Part shown: in pieces, positions 8,141 through 17,247 of the stretch
How the letters are laid out: every line of letters begins with the position of its first letter
Position numbering within the stretch: position 1 is the first letter of the stretch
From: Sphingomonas taxi
Lineage (GTDB): Bacteria; Pseudomonadota; Alphaproteobacteria; Sphingomonadales; Sphingomonadaceae
Direction of reading: 5' to 3'
Assembly: GCF_000764535.1 (NCBI RefSeq)
Contig: NZ_CP009571.1
Span: forward strand, 2,475,001-2,539,000
Length of the DNA stretch: 64,000 nt
Made by a program: the position numbers and the translations under genes
The notes under the pieces: model-generated
Told to the model about the DNA's origin: nothing
The model's database searches: none
Seen by the model: only the letters and a program-made list of their open reading frames with translations

Positions 8141-9781
8141 ATGGCCACCGTCGCCACCGCCAACCGCGCGGAACTGATCGCGATCGCCAACTCGGTCGCC
8201 ACCGAAAAGATGATCGACAAGAGCATCGTCATCGAGGCGCTCGAGGAAGCGATCCAGCGCGCCGCCAAGACCCGCTACGGCATCGAGAACGACATCCGCG
8301 CCAAGCTCGACCCGAACACCGGCGACCTGCGCCTGTGGCGCGTCGTCGAGGTGGTCGAGGCGGTCGACGATTATTTCAAGCAGGTCGACGTCACCCAGGC
8401 GCAGAAGCTTCAGAAGGGCGCGGTCGTCGGCGACTATATCGTCGATCCGCTGCCGCCGATCGAATTCGGCCGCATCCAGGCGCAGGCCTCGAAGCAGATC
8501 ATCTTCCAGAAGGTCCGCGACGCCGAGCGCGAGCGCCAGTATGAAGAGTTCAAGGATCGCCAGGGCGAGATCATCACCGGCGTCGTCAAGCGCGTCGAGT
8601 TCGGCCATGTCGTCGTCGACCTCGGCCGTGCCGAGGGCGTCATCCGCCGCGACCAGCAGATCCCGCGCGAAGTGGTGCGCGTCAACGATCGCATCCGCTC
8701 GCTGATCCTCAACGTCCGCCGCGAGAACCGCGGGCCGCAGATCTTCCTCAGCCGCGCGCACCCCGACTTCATGAAGAAGCTGTTCGCGCAGGAAGTGCCC
8801 GAGATCTACGACGGCATCATCACCATCCAGGCCGCCGCACGCGACCCGGGCAGCCGCGCCAAGATCGGCGTCATCAGCCGCGATTCGAGCATCGATCCGG
8901 TCGGCGCCTGCGTCGGCATGAAGGGCAGCCGCGTCCAGGCCGTGGTGCAGGAGATGCAGGGCGAGAAGATCGACATCATCCCCTGGTCGCCCGATATCGC
9001 CACCTTCGTCGTCAACGCGCTACAGCCCGCTTCGGTGAGCCGCGTCGTGATCGACGAGGAAGAGGAGCGGATCGAGGTCGTCGTCCCCGACGACCAGCTC
9101 AGCCTCGCGATCGGCCGCCGCGGCCAGAACGTCCGCCTCGCCAGCCAGCTGACCGGCAAGGCGATCGACATCCTCACCGAGCAGGATGCCAGCGAGAAGC
9201 GCCAGAAGGAGTTCACCGAGCGGACCGAGATGTTCCAGAACGAACTGGACGTCGACGAGACGCTGGCGCAGCTGCTGGTGGCCGAGGGCTTCGGCGCGCT
9301 GGAAGAGGTCGCCTATGTCGAGCTCGACGAGATCGCCGGCATCGAGGGCTTCGACGAGGACCTCGGCCAGGAGCTACAGAGCCGCGCACAGGAAGCGCTC
9401 GACCGTCGCGAGGCCGCCAACCGCGAGGAGCGCACCGCGCTCGGCGTCGAGGACGCGCTGATCGACATGCCGTATCTGACCGAAGCGATGCTGGTCACGC
9501 TCGGCAAGGCGGGGATCAAGACGCTCGACGATCTCGCCGATCTCGCCACCGACGAACTGGTCGAGAAGAAGCGCGTCGAGCCGCGCCGTCGCAACGAGGA
9601 CGCCCCCAAGCGCCCCGAGCCGAAGGGCGGCATCCTCGCCGAATATGGCCTGAGCGACGAACAGGGCAATGAGATCATTATGGCCGCGCGCCAGCATTGG
9701 TTCGCCGAGGACGAGGCCCCGGCCGCGACCGAGACGGCCGAAGCGGGCGAGGACGCGAAGAGCGAGGCGGAGGAAGGCTGA
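8141..9781 (+). CDS. nusA: Transcription termination/antitermination factor NusA
   Basis: NusA binds RNA polymerase and nascent RNA to modulate pausing, termination and antitermination. The 546-residue product has the N-terminal polymerase-binding domain, an S1 domain (GEIITGVVKRVEFGHVVVDL, about residues 142-161), KH domains with IGVISRDSSIDPVGACVGMK and LAIGRRGQNVRLA, and C-terminal helix-hairpin-helix repeats (VAEGFGALEEVAYV, IEGFDEDLGQEL). I use the ATG at 8141, one base after rimP, because the upstream alternative at 8114 overlaps rimP and adds non-family residues. The stop overlaps the next start (TGATG). Confidence 0.96.
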   Translation: MATVATANRAELIAIANSVATEKMIDKSIVIEALEEAIQRAAKTRYGIENDIRAKLDPNTGDLRLWRVVEVVEAVDDYFKQVDVTQAQKLQKGAVVGDYIVDPLPPIEFGRIQAQASKQIIFQKVRDAERERQYEEFKDRQGEIITGVVKRVEFGHVVVDLGRAEGVIRRDQQIPREVVRVNDRIRSLILNVRRENRGPQIFLSRAHPDFMKKLFAQEVPEIYDGIITIQAAARDPGSRAKIGVISRDSSIDPVGACVGMKGSRVQAVVQEMQGEKIDIIPWSPDIATFVVNALQPASVSRVVIDEEEERIEVVVPDDQLSLAIGRRGQNVRLASQLTGKAIDILTEQDASEKRQKEFTERTEMFQNELDVDETLAQLLVAEGFGALEEVAYVELDEIAGIEGFDEDLGQELQSRAQEALDRREAANREERTALGVEDALIDMPYLTEAMLVTLGKAGIKTLDDLADLATDELVEKKRVEPRRRNEDAPKRPEPKGGILAEYGLSDEQGNEIIMAARQHWFAEDEAPAATETAEAGEDAKSEAEEG

Positions 9782-10020
9782 TGCCGTTCGTCTCGATCCG
9801 ACTGGCGGGCAGCGCGACCCGCGAGCAGAAAGCGGGGATCGTCGCCGACGTGACGACCTCGCTGGTCACGCGGCTGGGCAAGAACCCGGCCGCGGTGCAG
9901 GTCGTGATCGAGGAGGTCTCGACGGAGAATTACGGCGCCGGCGGCCAGCTGATCGCCGACCGCGACGCCGCCCCTGCCGCGCCATCGAGGGAGGACGCGC
10001 ATGCGGTTCCCTCACAATGA
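9781..10020 (+). CDS. 4-oxalocrotonate tautomerase-like small protein inside the nus operon
   Basis: A 79-residue protein beginning Met-Pro-Phe-Val-Ser-Ile, which would expose the catalytic amino-terminal proline of the tautomerase superfamily after Met removal. The helix ADVTTSLVTRLGKN and the strand VQVVIEEVSTENYGAGG match the 4-OT beta-alpha-beta unit. By manual alignment the Pseudomonas 4-OT Arg39 position is Gln, and an Arg lies near position 13 rather than 11, so the usual arginines are not obviously kept. A 20-residue charged tail extends beyond the family length. The start overlaps the nusA stop (TGATG), so it is translationally coupled. Its substrate is unknown. Confidence 0.75.
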   Translation: MPFVSIRLAGSATREQKAGIVADVTTSLVTRLGKNPAAVQVVIEEVSTENYGAGGQLIADRDAAPAAPSREDAHAVPSQ

Positions 10021-10131
10021 GGCGCTAGGGCTCCAGCAGGTTCGCGACGGGCGACGCGACTCGCGGGTGACCGCGGGGACGCGTGCGCCTGCTATGGCTC
10101 TCGGTGTGAACTCCACCGCGGGGGGCGGCGC

Positions 10132-10866
10132 ATGACCGATCCCGTCCGCAAGTGCATCCTGACGCAGGATCGTGACGAACGCGACAATCTCGTCCGGCTG
10201 GCGATCGCGCCCGATGGGCAGGTGCTGCCCGACGTACGCGCCAAGGCGCCCGGCCGCGGGGCGTGGATCGGCGTCACCCGCGCCGACCTCGAAGAGGCGA
10301 TCGCCAAGAAGAAGCTGCGCGGCGCACTCGCGCGTGCCTTCAAGGGCGCCGAGCTGGTCATCCCCGATGATCTGCCCGCGCGGATCGCCACCGCACTCGA
10401 ACGCAACGCGCTCGACCGGCTCGGGCTCGAATCACGCTCGGGCACGCTGCTGACCGGCTCGGAGAAGATCGAGGCGGCGGCGCGCGCGGGGCAGCTCCAT
10501 GCGCTCTATCATGCGGCGGATGCCGGCACCGACGGCAACCGCAAGCTCGACCAAGCGTGGCGGATCGGCTCGGACCGCGAGGGATCGACGCTGAGGGGCT
10601 TGGTTTTGCCGATGCCCCGCCCCATATTGTCGTTGGCGCTGGGCCGCGAGAATGTGGTACACATCGGCCTGACCGACCGCGCTGCCGCCGCGCGGGTGAG
10701 CGATGCGCTCGACCGCTGGCTGCATTTTATCGGACCTGAAACCCCTCCCGTGCCTTGCGAAACGGCCTCGCAAGGCGCATCGGCGCCCGGACTTCCCCCT
10801 GTATTTCCGGGGGATGTATCCGACGGGCTGCGACCGGCCGTAGACGTGAACGAGGAATTTGAGTGA
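10132..10866 (+). CDS. RnpM/YlxR family protein with C-terminal L7Ae-like half (DUF448)
   Basis: A 244-residue nus-operon protein. Residues 1-90 show the YlxR fold pattern, including RKCILTQDRDERDNLVRLAI and the GRGAWIGV motif. The alphaproteobacterial form of DUF448 adds a second domain, here about residues 95-160 (SGTLLTGSEKIEAAARAGQL), that resembles L7Ae-type RNA-binding proteins. In Gram-positive bacteria YlxR binds RNase P, and the same role here is inference. The ATG has GGGGGCGG upstream. The last four bases overlap the GTG start of infB, keeping translation coupled. The tail after residue 205 is Pro-rich and poorly conserved. Confidence 0.85.
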   Translation: MTDPVRKCILTQDRDERDNLVRLAIAPDGQVLPDVRAKAPGRGAWIGVTRADLEEAIAKKKLRGALARAFKGAELVIPDDLPARIATALERNALDRLGLESRSGTLLTGSEKIEAAARAGQLHALYHAADAGTDGNRKLDQAWRIGSDREGSTLRGLVLPMPRPILSLALGRENVVHIGLTDRAAAARVSDALDRWLHFIGPETPPVPCETASQGASAPGLPPVFPGDVSDGLRPAVDVNEEFE

Positions 10867-13712
10867 GCGACACCGACAACGATAAGCCGAAACTTGGCAT
10901 GCGCGCGCCTTTGGGGCTGAAGCGCACGGTCGAGACCGGCCAGGTGAAGCAAAGCTTCAGCCACGGCCGGTCCAATACGGTGATCGTGGAGACGAAGAAG
11001 CGGCGCGTTCTCGGCCGTCCGGGCGAGGCGCAGGCCGCGCCCGAACCGCAGGTCGAGGCGCCCGTCGCCGCGCCTGCTCCGGCGCCCGCCCCCGCCCCTG
11101 CTCCACGTCCGGCGCCGTCGAACGAGACGCCGCAGGAGCGTCAGGCGCGCATGCTGCGCGAGGCCGAGGACCAGCGCATGCACGCGCTGGAGGATGCGCG
11201 CCGTCGCGAGGAAGCCGCGCGTGCGCAGGCTGCCGAGGACGAACGCGCCCGCGCCGCCGAGAAGGCCGCCGCCGCTGCTGCTCCGGCACCGACGCCCGCT
11301 CCCGAGCCGACGCCGGAACCGGTCGCCGCACCGGCACCCGCCCCGGCTGCACCGCAGGTCGCCGCACCCGTCGTACCGACCCCCGCCGGCCGTGGCTTCC
11401 GCCCGGTCGAGCGCGTCGTGCCGCCGGCACCGGTCGAGGCGCCCGCGCCTGTCGCCGCACCGACGCCGGCGCCCGTTCCGGCACCTGCACCTGCACCTGC
11501 GCCGGTCGAGGCCGCTGCGCCCGCTCCGGCACCGGCCCCCGCGCCGGCCCCGGCGCCCGCACCGATCGTCGGTTTCGGCCGCGATCCGTCGCTGCCCGCA
11601 CCGCGTCGGTTCTCGCCGGTCGCCCGCCCGGAAATTCCCAAGCCGCAGCCCAAGCCTGCACCGGCCCCTGCGGCCGCGCCGGCTGCTGCCGCGACGACCG
11701 CGACGGGCACTGCCGGTGGCGCCGGCGGCGCTGCGTCGCGCAACCTGCCTTCGGGTCAGGCGACGCCGCGCAACGCACCGCCAAGCCGGCCGACGCAGCG
11801 TGACCGCAAGGGCGACGAGCGTCGCGGCGGCAAGCTGACCGTCAACCGCGCGCTCGGCGACGATGGTGCGCGTTCGCGCAGCCTCGCCGCGCTCAAGCGT
11901 GCGCGTGAAAAGGAAAAGCGTCACTTCGGCGGCCCGCGCGAACAGCAGGCCAAACAGATCCGCGACGTCCAGGTGCCCGAGGCGATCACCGTCCAGGAAC
12001 TCGCCAACCGTATGGCGGAGAAGGGCGCAGATCTGGTCAAGACGTTGTTCAAGATGGGCATGCCCGTCACGATGACGCAGACGATCGATCAGGATACCGC
12101 CGAGCTGCTGGTGACTGAATTCGGCCACAACATCGTCCGCGTCAGCGACAGCGACATCGATCTGGCGCTCGACACCGGCGAGGATTCGACCGAGTCGCTC
12201 AAGCCGCGTCCGCCGGTGGTGACGATCATGGGTCACGTCGACCACGGCAAGACGAGCCTGCTCGACGCGCTGCGCGGCACCGACGTGGTGCGCGGCGAGG
12301 CCGGCGGCATCACGCAGCATATCGGCGCCTATCAGGTCACGCTGAAGGACAAGTCGAAGGTCACGTTCCTCGATACGCCGGGCCACGAGGCGTTCACGCA
12401 GATGCGTGCCCGCGGTGCCGACGTCACCGACATCGTGGTGCTGGTGGTCGCGGCCGACGACGGGCTGATGCCGCAGACGATCGAGGCGATCAACCACACC
12501 AAGGCGGCCGGCGTGCCGATGATCGTGGCGATCAACAAGATCGACAAATATGAGGCGAATGCCCAGCGCGTGCGCGAGCGTCTGCTTGAACACGAGGTGG
12601 TGGTCGAGGAAATGGGCGGCGACGTCCAAGACGTCGAGGTCTCCGCGCTCAAGAAGACCGGGCTCGACACGCTGATCGAGAAGATCCAGCTCCAGGCCGA
12701 ACTGCTCGAACTGCGCGCCAATCCGGATCGCGCCGCCGAGGGTACGGTGATCGAAGCGAAGCTCGACAAGGGCCGTGGCCCCGTGGCGACGATCCTCGTC
12801 AACCGCGGCACGCTGAAGGTCGGCGACGTCTTCGTCATCGGCGCGGAGAGCGGCAAGGTCCGTGCGCTGATCGACGACAAGGGCCGTCAGGTGAAGGAAG
12901 CCGGCCCGGCGATGCCGGTCGAGGTGCTCGGCATGACCGGCGTTCCCTCGGCAGGCGATCCGTTGCAGGTCGTTGAGAGCGAGGCACGTGCCCGCGAGGT
13001 CGCCGAATATCGCCAGAGCGTGCTGACGCAGAAGCGCACCACGACGGCGCCGGCGAGCCTCGAGAGCATGTTCTCGGCGCTCAAGGCCAATGCCGCGATC
13101 GAATATCCGCTGGTGGTCAAGGCCGACACCCAGGGGACGGTCGAGGCGATCGTCGCGTCGATCAACAAGATCTCGACCGATCTCATCAAGGCGCGGGTGC
13201 TGCACTCGGGCGTCGGTGGCATTACCGAGAGCGACGTGACGCTGGCCGGGGCCTCGGGCGCGCCGATCATCGGCTTCAACGTCCGCGCCAATGCCAAGGC
13301 CCGCGAGATCGCCGATCGGCAGAAGGTGGCGTTGAAATATTACGACGTCATCTACGACCTGATCGACGAGATCCGCGCCGGCATGGCGGGCGAGCTCGGG
13401 CCGGAAGCGTTCGAGACTGTGGTGGGCCGGGCGGAGATCCGCGACGTCTTCTCGGCGGGCAAGCACGGCAAGGCGGCCGGTCTGCTCGTGGTCGACGGCG
13501 TCATCCGCAAGGCGCTCAAGGCGCGCATCACGCGCAACGACGTCATCATCTATCAGGGTGAGATCGCGTCGCTGCGCCGCTTCAAGGACGATGTCGCCGA
13601 AGTGCGCGCCGGTCTGGAATGCGGTGTGACGTTCACGCAGAATTTCGTCGACATCAAGCCCGGCGACTTCCTCGAGACGTTCGAAGTCGAGATGCGCGAA
13701 CGCACCCTCTAA
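10863..13712 (+). CDS. infB: Translation initiation factor IF-2
   Basis: IF-2 places fMet-tRNA on the 30S subunit and promotes subunit joining. The product has 949 residues and starts with GTG at 10863, overlapping the previous stop (GTGA). An IF2 N-terminal motif ([20 protein letters not shown]) is followed by a very long Ala/Pro/Glu low-complexity linker of about residues 60-300 with many PAPAPAP runs. After that come the conserved IF2_N block, the GTPase motifs ([14 protein letters not shown] near residue 455, [12 protein letters not shown]) and C-terminal domains ending EVEMRERTL. The linker explains the length above E. coli IF-2. A repeat separates it from rbfA. Confidence 0.97.
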   Translation: MSDTDNDKPKLGMRAPLGLKRTVETGQVKQSFSHGRSNTVIVETKKRRVLGRPGEAQAAPEPQVEAPVAAPAPAPAPAPAPRPAPSNETPQERQARMLREAEDQRMHALEDARRREEAARAQAAEDERARAAEKAAAAAAPAPTPAPEPTPEPVAAPAPAPAAPQVAAPVVPTPAGRGFRPVERVVPPAPVEAPAPVAAPTPAPVPAPAPAPAPVEAAAPAPAPAPAPAPAPAPIVGFGRDPSLPAPRRFSPVARPEIPKPQPKPAPAPAAAPAAAATTATGTAGGAGGAASRNLPSGQATPRNAPPSRPTQRDRKGDERRGGKLTVNRALGDDGARSRSLAALKRAREKEKRHFGGPREQQAKQIRDVQVPEAITVQELANRMAEKGADLVKTLFKMGMPVTMTQTIDQDTAELLVTEFGHNIVRVSDSDIDLALDTGEDSTESLKPRPPVVTIMGHVDHGKTSLLDALRGTDVVRGEAGGITQHIGAYQVTLKDKSKVTFLDTPGHEAFTQMRARGADVTDIVVLVVAADDGLMPQTIEAINHTKAAGVPMIVAINKIDKYEANAQRVRERLLEHEVVVEEMGGDVQDVEVSALKKTGLDTLIEKIQLQAELLELRANPDRAAEGTVIEAKLDKGRGPVATILVNRGTLKVGDVFVIGAESGKVRALIDDKGRQVKEAGPAMPVEVLGMTGVPSAGDPLQVVESEARAREVAEYRQSVLTQKRTTTAPASLESMFSALKANAAIEYPLVVKADTQGTVEAIVASINKISTDLIKARVLHSGVGGITESDVTLAGASGAPIIGFNVRANAKAREIADRQKVALKYYDVIYDLIDEIRAGMAGELGPEAFETVVGRAEIRDVFSAGKHGKAAGLLVVDGVIRKALKARITRNDVIIYQGEIASLRRFKDDVAEVRAGLECGVTFTQNFVDIKPGDFLETFEVEMRERTL

Positions 13713-13717
13713 ACCAT

Positions 13718-13820
13718 GTCCCTCTCCCATCCGGGAGAGGGAGGGCGCTGCCGCAGGCGGCGGACGGGTGAAGGCGGCACGCCTCCTGCCCTCACCCTCC
13801 CTCTCCCGCCGGGAGGGGGG
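13718..13820. repeat. Palindromic repeat, CCTCACCCT / CTCTCCC family, inside operon
   Basis: It reads CCCTCTCCCATCCGGGAGAG, GGCGCTGCCGCAGGCGG, GGTGAAGG, then CCCTCACCCTCCCTCTCCCG and GGGAGGGGGG. It lies between infB and rbfA on the coding path, so its hairpins would be transcribed and may tune the ratio of the two products. Confidence 0.85.
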
Positions 13821-13831
13821 TAAAAGGCATC

Positions 13832-14218
13832 ATGAACAAAGATCCCCAGGATAAATCGGTCCGCGCGCTGCGCATCGGCGAACAGGTCCGCCACGTGCTG
13901 TCGGAGATCCTCCAGCGCGGCGACGTCCACGACGAGACGCTGGCCAAGCACATGGTCTCGATCACCGAGGTCCGCATGTCCTCCGACCTGCGCCACGCGA
14001 CGGTGTTCGTGAAGCCGCTGCTCGGCAAGGACGAGGAACAGGTGCTCAAAGCGCTGCGGACCAACACCGCCTATCTGCAGCGCGAGGTCGCGCATCGCAT
14101 CCAGACCAAATATGCCGCCAAGCTCAAGTTCCTGAGCGACGAGAGCTTCGACGAGGGCAGCCATATCGACGCGCTGCTCCGCAAGCCCGAGGTGGCGCGC
14201 GATCTGGGCGAGGATTGA
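13832..14218 (+). CDS. rbfA: Ribosome-binding factor A
   Basis: RbfA binds the 30S neck near 16S helix 1 during late subunit assembly. The 128-residue product has the KH-type II core: [52 protein letters not shown] and [15 protein letters not shown]. The start at 13832 follows AAAAGG, just outside the repeat that separates it from infB. Its length is normal for the family. Only 14 bases separate it from tdk, so these two are probably co-transcribed. Confidence 0.95.
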   Translation: MNKDPQDKSVRALRIGEQVRHVLSEILQRGDVHDETLAKHMVSITEVRMSSDLRHATVFVKPLLGKDEEQVLKALRTNTAYLQREVAHRIQTKYAAKLKFLSDESFDEGSHIDALLRKPEVARDLGED

Positions 14219-14232
14219 CGGGGCTTTAGTCG

Positions 14233-14811
14233 GTGGCCAAGCTCTATTTCTACTACGCCTCGATGAATGCGGGCAAGTCGACGACGCTGTTGCAGGCGGA
14301 CTTCAACTATCGCGAGCGGGGCATGAACACGATGCTGTTCACCGCTGCGGTGGACGATCGTTTCGCGGCGGGGACGATCACCAGCCGGATCGGGCTCGAG
14401 GCGCCCGCGACGCCCTTCGATGTGGCCACCGACCTCGCCGCCTGCGTCGCCGAGCGGCAGGCGCGCGAGCCGCTCGCCTGCGTGCTGGTCGACGAGGCGC
14501 AATTCCTCTCCGCCGGGCAGGTCGCGCAATTGGCGCGAATCTGCGACGTGCTCAACGTGCCGGTGCTTGCCTATGGACTGCGCACCGATTTCCAGGGGCG
14601 GTTGTTCGAGGGATCGGCGCGGCTGCTCGCGATCGCGGATGCGCTGATCGAGATCAAATCGGTGTGCGTGTGCGGGCGCAAGGCGATCATGAACCTGCGC
14701 GTCGATGCGCAAGGTCGTGCGATCGCCGAGGGCGCGCAGACCGAGATCGGCGGCAACGACCTTTATGTCGCGCTATGCCGCCGGCATTTCAGCGAGGCAT
14801 TGGGGTCCTAG
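14233..14811 (+). CDS. tdk: Thymidine kinase
   Basis: A type II thymidine kinase of 192 residues that phosphorylates thymidine in the salvage pathway. The P-loop MNAGKSTTLL lies at about residues 11-20, the magnesium site LVDEAQFL near residue 90, and the lasso/zinc domain has CVCGRKA and CRRH as ligands. The start is GTG at 14233, and no in-frame ATG fits before the P-loop. It is not a usual member of the nus/rbfA/truB cluster; its codon use matches the neighbours, so an old rearrangement is likelier than recent transfer. Confidence 0.92.
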   Translation: MAKLYFYYASMNAGKSTTLLQADFNYRERGMNTMLFTAAVDDRFAAGTITSRIGLEAPATPFDVATDLAACVAERQAREPLACVLVDEAQFLSAGQVAQLARICDVLNVPVLAYGLRTDFQGRLFEGSARLLAIADALIEIKSVCVCGRKAIMNLRVDAQGRAIAEGAQTEIGGNDLYVALCRRHFSEALGS

Positions 14812-14817
14812 CCGCCG

Positions 14818-14911
14818 TCCTCACCCTTCCCACCGCCTGCGGCGGCGGGCCCCTTCCCTCTCCCGCCGGGAGAGGGAGAGACGGCGGAGCCGGCGATGGG
14901 TGAGGGTGAGC
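14818..14911. repeat. Palindromic repeat, CCTCACCCT / CTCTCCC family
   Basis: It has CCTCACCCTT, CCCTTCCCTCTCCCGCCGGG, AGAGGGAGAG and GGGTGAGGGTGAG in nested inverted order. It lies between tdk and the site-2 protease gene. Confidence 0.85.
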
Positions 14912-14957
14912 GCGACGCACTCTGGCGCGGCGCCCTGCCCCACGCCATATCGCGCGC

Positions 14958-15647
14958 ATGAACCCCGAGAACATCGTCTATCGCACCGCCGTCTGGATCA
15001 TCCCGCTGGTGATCGCGATCGTCTTCCACGAGGTCGCGCATGGCTGGATGGCGAAATGGCTCGGCGATCCGACCGCGCAGGAACAGCGTCGGCTGAGCTT
15101 CAACCCGATCCGCCACGTCGATCCGGTCGGTACATTGATCCTGCCGCTCGGCCTCGCCATCGCCGGCGCGCCGGTGTTCGGCTGGGCCAAGCCGGTGCCG
15201 GTGATCGCGCAGCGGCTGCGCAACCCGCGCTGGGGCATGGTCGCGGTGGCGCTCGCCGGGCCGGGGATGAACCTCGCGCTCGCGACGCTGACCGCGATCG
15301 CGATCGGTGTCATCGGCGCGACCGCGGGCGGCACTGCGCCGGTCGGTATCGCCGCTTTCGTGCTCGCCAATCTCGTCAACTTCCTGCTGGTCAACGTCTT
15401 CCTCGCGATCTTCAACCTGCTGCCGATGCCGCCCTTCGATGGCGGCCATGTCGTCGAGGGGCTGCTGCCGCGGCCGCTCGCCGCGCAATATGCCAAGATC
15501 GGGCGGTTCGGCTTTCTGCTGCTGATCCTCGTGCTGGTCGTGCTGCCGATGGTCTTCCCCGGCGCCGATCTGGTCGGGCGCGTCGTCGGGCCGCCGGCGC
15601 AAGCGGTGATCGGCTGGTTCCTGGCCTTGGCGACTGCAATCGCCTAA
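14958..15647 (+). CDS. Site-2 protease family membrane metalloprotease (M50)
   Basis: A 229-residue membrane protein with about five to six hydrophobic segments. The zinc motif HEVAHG lies at about residues 24-29 in the first transmembrane stretch, and the partner motif LPMPPFDGGHV near residue 153 supplies the third ligand (NPxDG-like). This is the small PDZ-less S2P group (like Bacillus SpoIVFB relatives and YwhC), which cuts substrates inside the membrane. No substrate gene such as an anti-sigma factor is adjacent. It sits 10 bases before truB, so both are likely on one transcript. The ATG has no clear Shine-Dalgarno sequence. Confidence 0.88.
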   Translation: MNPENIVYRTAVWIIPLVIAIVFHEVAHGWMAKWLGDPTAQEQRRLSFNPIRHVDPVGTLILPLGLAIAGAPVFGWAKPVPVIAQRLRNPRWGMVAVALAGPGMNLALATLTAIAIGVIGATAGGTAPVGIAAFVLANLVNFLLVNVFLAIFNLLPMPPFDGGHVVEGLLPRPLAAQYAKIGRFGFLLLILVLVVLPMVFPGADLVGRVVGPPAQAVIGWFLALATAIA

Positions 15648-15657
15648 CGGCCGCGCG

Positions 15658-16746
15658 ATGCACGGTTGGATCATCATCGACAAGCCTTTGGGGCTGGGCA
15701 GCACGCAGGTCGTCTCCGCGGTCAAGCGCGCGCTGCGGCAGGGCGGCTATGGCAAGTTCAAGGTCGGCCACGGCGGCACGCTCGATCCGCTGGCGACCGG
15801 GGTTCTGCCGGTCGCGGTGGGCGAGGCGACCAAGCTCGCCGGGCGAATGCTCGACAGCGACAAGGTCTACGATTTCACGATCCGCTTCGGCGAGCAGACC
15901 GATACGCTCGATGCGGAGGGGACGGTGATCGCGACCTCCGACGTGCGGCCGACCGCGGCGCAGGTCGCGGCGGTGCTGCCGCGCTTCACCGGGCCGATCA
16001 CGCAGGTGCCGCCGGCCTATTCGGCGCTCAAGGTCGACGGCGCGCGGGCGTACGACTTGGCGCGGGCCGGGGAAGAGGTGGTGCTGGCGGGGCGGCAGGT
16101 GACGATCCACGCGCTATATTCCTCCCCGCAAACCATCTATTCCTCCCCCGCAAGGGGGAGGTGGCAGGCCGAAGGCCTGACGGAGGGGGAGGATACGGCG
16201 ACCTCCGCGTCTGTGGAAACGCCCCCTCCACCACTCGCCTGCGGCGAGCGGTCCCCAGCGCAGGGTTGGATTGCCCCCGGCAATCCAAGATCATGCCGGG
16301 GGCATGATCGACCCTGCGCTCCCGCTGACGCGAGGGAGGAATTGGGGGAGATCACCCTTACCGCGCACGTCTCCAAGGGCACCTATATCCGCTCCCTCGC
16401 GCGCGACATCGCGCTGGCGCTCGGCACGGTCGGTCACGTCACCATGCTCCGCCGCACCAAGGCGGGGCCGTTCGACCTCGCCCCCGCGATATCGCTGGAC
16501 AAATTGGCCGAAGCCGGTATGGCGCGCAGCCTTGAACAGATAATCCTGCCATTGAGGGCGGGGCTGGACGACATCCCGGCTCTATCCCTCACGCCCGAAC
16601 AGGCAGGGGCGCTCCGCCAGGGGCGCGTTCTGAGCGGGATCGCCGGGGACGATGGCCAATATTTCGCGTGTGACGGGGATATCCCGGTCGCGCTGATAGA
16701 GGTCGAGGCCGCAGAGGCCCGCGTCGTCCGTGGCTTCAACCTTTGA
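15658..16746 (+). CDS. truB: tRNA pseudouridine-55 synthase TruB with an in-frame repeat insertion
   Basis: TruB makes pseudouridine at position 55 in the T-loop of tRNAs. The 362-residue product has the family start (HGWIIIDKPLGLGSTQVV), the catalytic GGTLDPLATG motif with its Asp near residue 43, and VSKGTYIRSLARDIALALG followed by the C-terminal domain. Between IHAL (about residue 153) and EITLTAHVSK (about residue 231) lie roughly 75 extra residues that are a translated copy of the intergenic repeat also found at 5985-6244. The frame stays open through it. The usual length is near 300, so the enzyme tolerates the insert or is impaired. rpsO follows 20 bases later. Confidence 0.93.
   Translation: MHGWIIIDKPLGLGSTQVVSAVKRALRQGGYGKFKVGHGGTLDPLATGVLPVAVGEATKLAGRMLDSDKVYDFTIRFGEQTDTLDAEGTVIATSDVRPTAAQVAAVLPRFTGPITQVPPAYSALKVDGARAYDLARAGEEVVLAGRQVTIHALYSSPQTIYSSPARGRWQAEGLTEGEDTATSASVETPPPPLACGERSPAQGWIAPGNPRSCRGHDRPCAPADAREELGEITLTAHVSKGTYIRSLARDIALALGTVGHVTMLRRTKAGPFDLAPAISLDKLAEAGMARSLEQIILPLRAGLDDIPALSLTPEQAGALRQGRVLSGIAGDDGQYFACDGDIPVALIEVEAAEARVVRGFNL
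16119..16347. repeat. Composite palindromic repeat copy embedded in truB
   Basis: It contains CCTCCCCCGCAAGGGGGAGG, GGCCTGACGGAGGGGGAGG, AACGCCCCCTCCACCA, GGGTTGGATTGCCCCCGG, CAATCC, GATCATGCCGGGGGCATGAT, CGACCCTGCGCTCCCGC and GAGGGAGGAATT. These are the modules of 5985-6244 in the opposite orientation. It is about 228 bases, a multiple of three overall, with no stop codon in the truB frame. Confidence 0.92.
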
Positions 16747-16766
16747 ACGATGTCGAGGACTGACAC

Positions 16767-17036
16767 ATGACCATTACCGCAGAGCGCAAGGCCGAAGTCG
16801 TCAAGGAACATGCGCGCCAGGAAGGCGACACCGGTTCGCCGGAAGTCCAGGTCGCGATCCTGTCGGAGCGCATCAAGAACCTGACCGAGCATTTCAAGGG
16901 TCACAAGAAGGACAACCATTCGCGCCGCGGGCTGCTGATGATGGTCAACAAGCGGCGCTCGCTGCTCGACTATCTCCGCAAGACCGACGGGCAGCGGTAC
17001 CTCGACCTGATCGCGAAGCTCGGCCTTCGCAAGTAA
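16767..17036 (+). CDS. rpsO: 30S ribosomal protein S15
   Basis: S15 is a primary 16S rRNA-binding protein of the 30S platform. The 89-residue length is exactly that of the family. Family segments include [36 protein letters not shown] and [12 protein letters not shown]. It lies between truB and pnp as in many bacteria, and a strong terminator 6 bases after its stop makes it the end of one transcript. Confidence 0.97.
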   Translation: MTITAERKAEVVKEHARQEGDTGSPEVQVAILSERIKNLTEHFKGHKKDNHSRRGLLMMVNKRRSLLDYLRKTDGQRYLDLIAKLGLRK

Positions 17037-17042
17037 CGATGA

Positions 17043-17066
17043 GGGCGGCCTTCGGGTCGCCCTTTT
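17043..17066 (+). terminator. Rho-independent terminator after rpsO
   Basis: The stem GGGCGGCC / GGTCGCCC (one G-U pair) closes on a TTCG tetraloop and is followed by TTTT. It directly follows the rpsO stop. Confidence 0.85.
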
Positions 17067-17156
17067 CATATGTCCGTGCTACAGGCGGACATCACGCATT
17101 CACGAATACCGGCATGAGCCGGGTAGCGGAGACGGGCAATTCGGCCCCGATCCACG

Positions 17157-17200
17157 GGAGCGACAAGACGCTCCATACCGACGCGGGCCGGCTAGCCCGC
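17157..17200 (+). promoter_or_regulatory. Hairpins in the pnp leader
   Basis: Two perfect 6-bp stems lie in the 180-base leader before pnp: GGAGCG/CGCTCC at 17157-17174 and GCGGGC/GCCCGC at 17183-17200. In E. coli a leader hairpin cut by RNase III lets PNPase repress its own mRNA. A similar role here is a guess from position. Confidence 0.4.
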
Positions 17201-17247
17201 GAGACAGGCCCCCCGCAGCATCTGGCTCGGGGAGTGAAGGAAAATAC

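Noticed and set aside
11060..11740. The Ala/Pro-rich tandem coding repeats in infB as a mobile or recombination element
   Set aside because: They are in-frame low-complexity linker sequence of IF-2, common in high-GC genomes, with no flanking repeats.
10509..13730. A 1073-codon open frame on the minus strand opposite infB
   Set aside because: It is a codon-phase shadow of infB in very high-GC DNA. It has Arg/Asp/Leu-rich low-complexity translation, no family motif and no ribosome-binding site.
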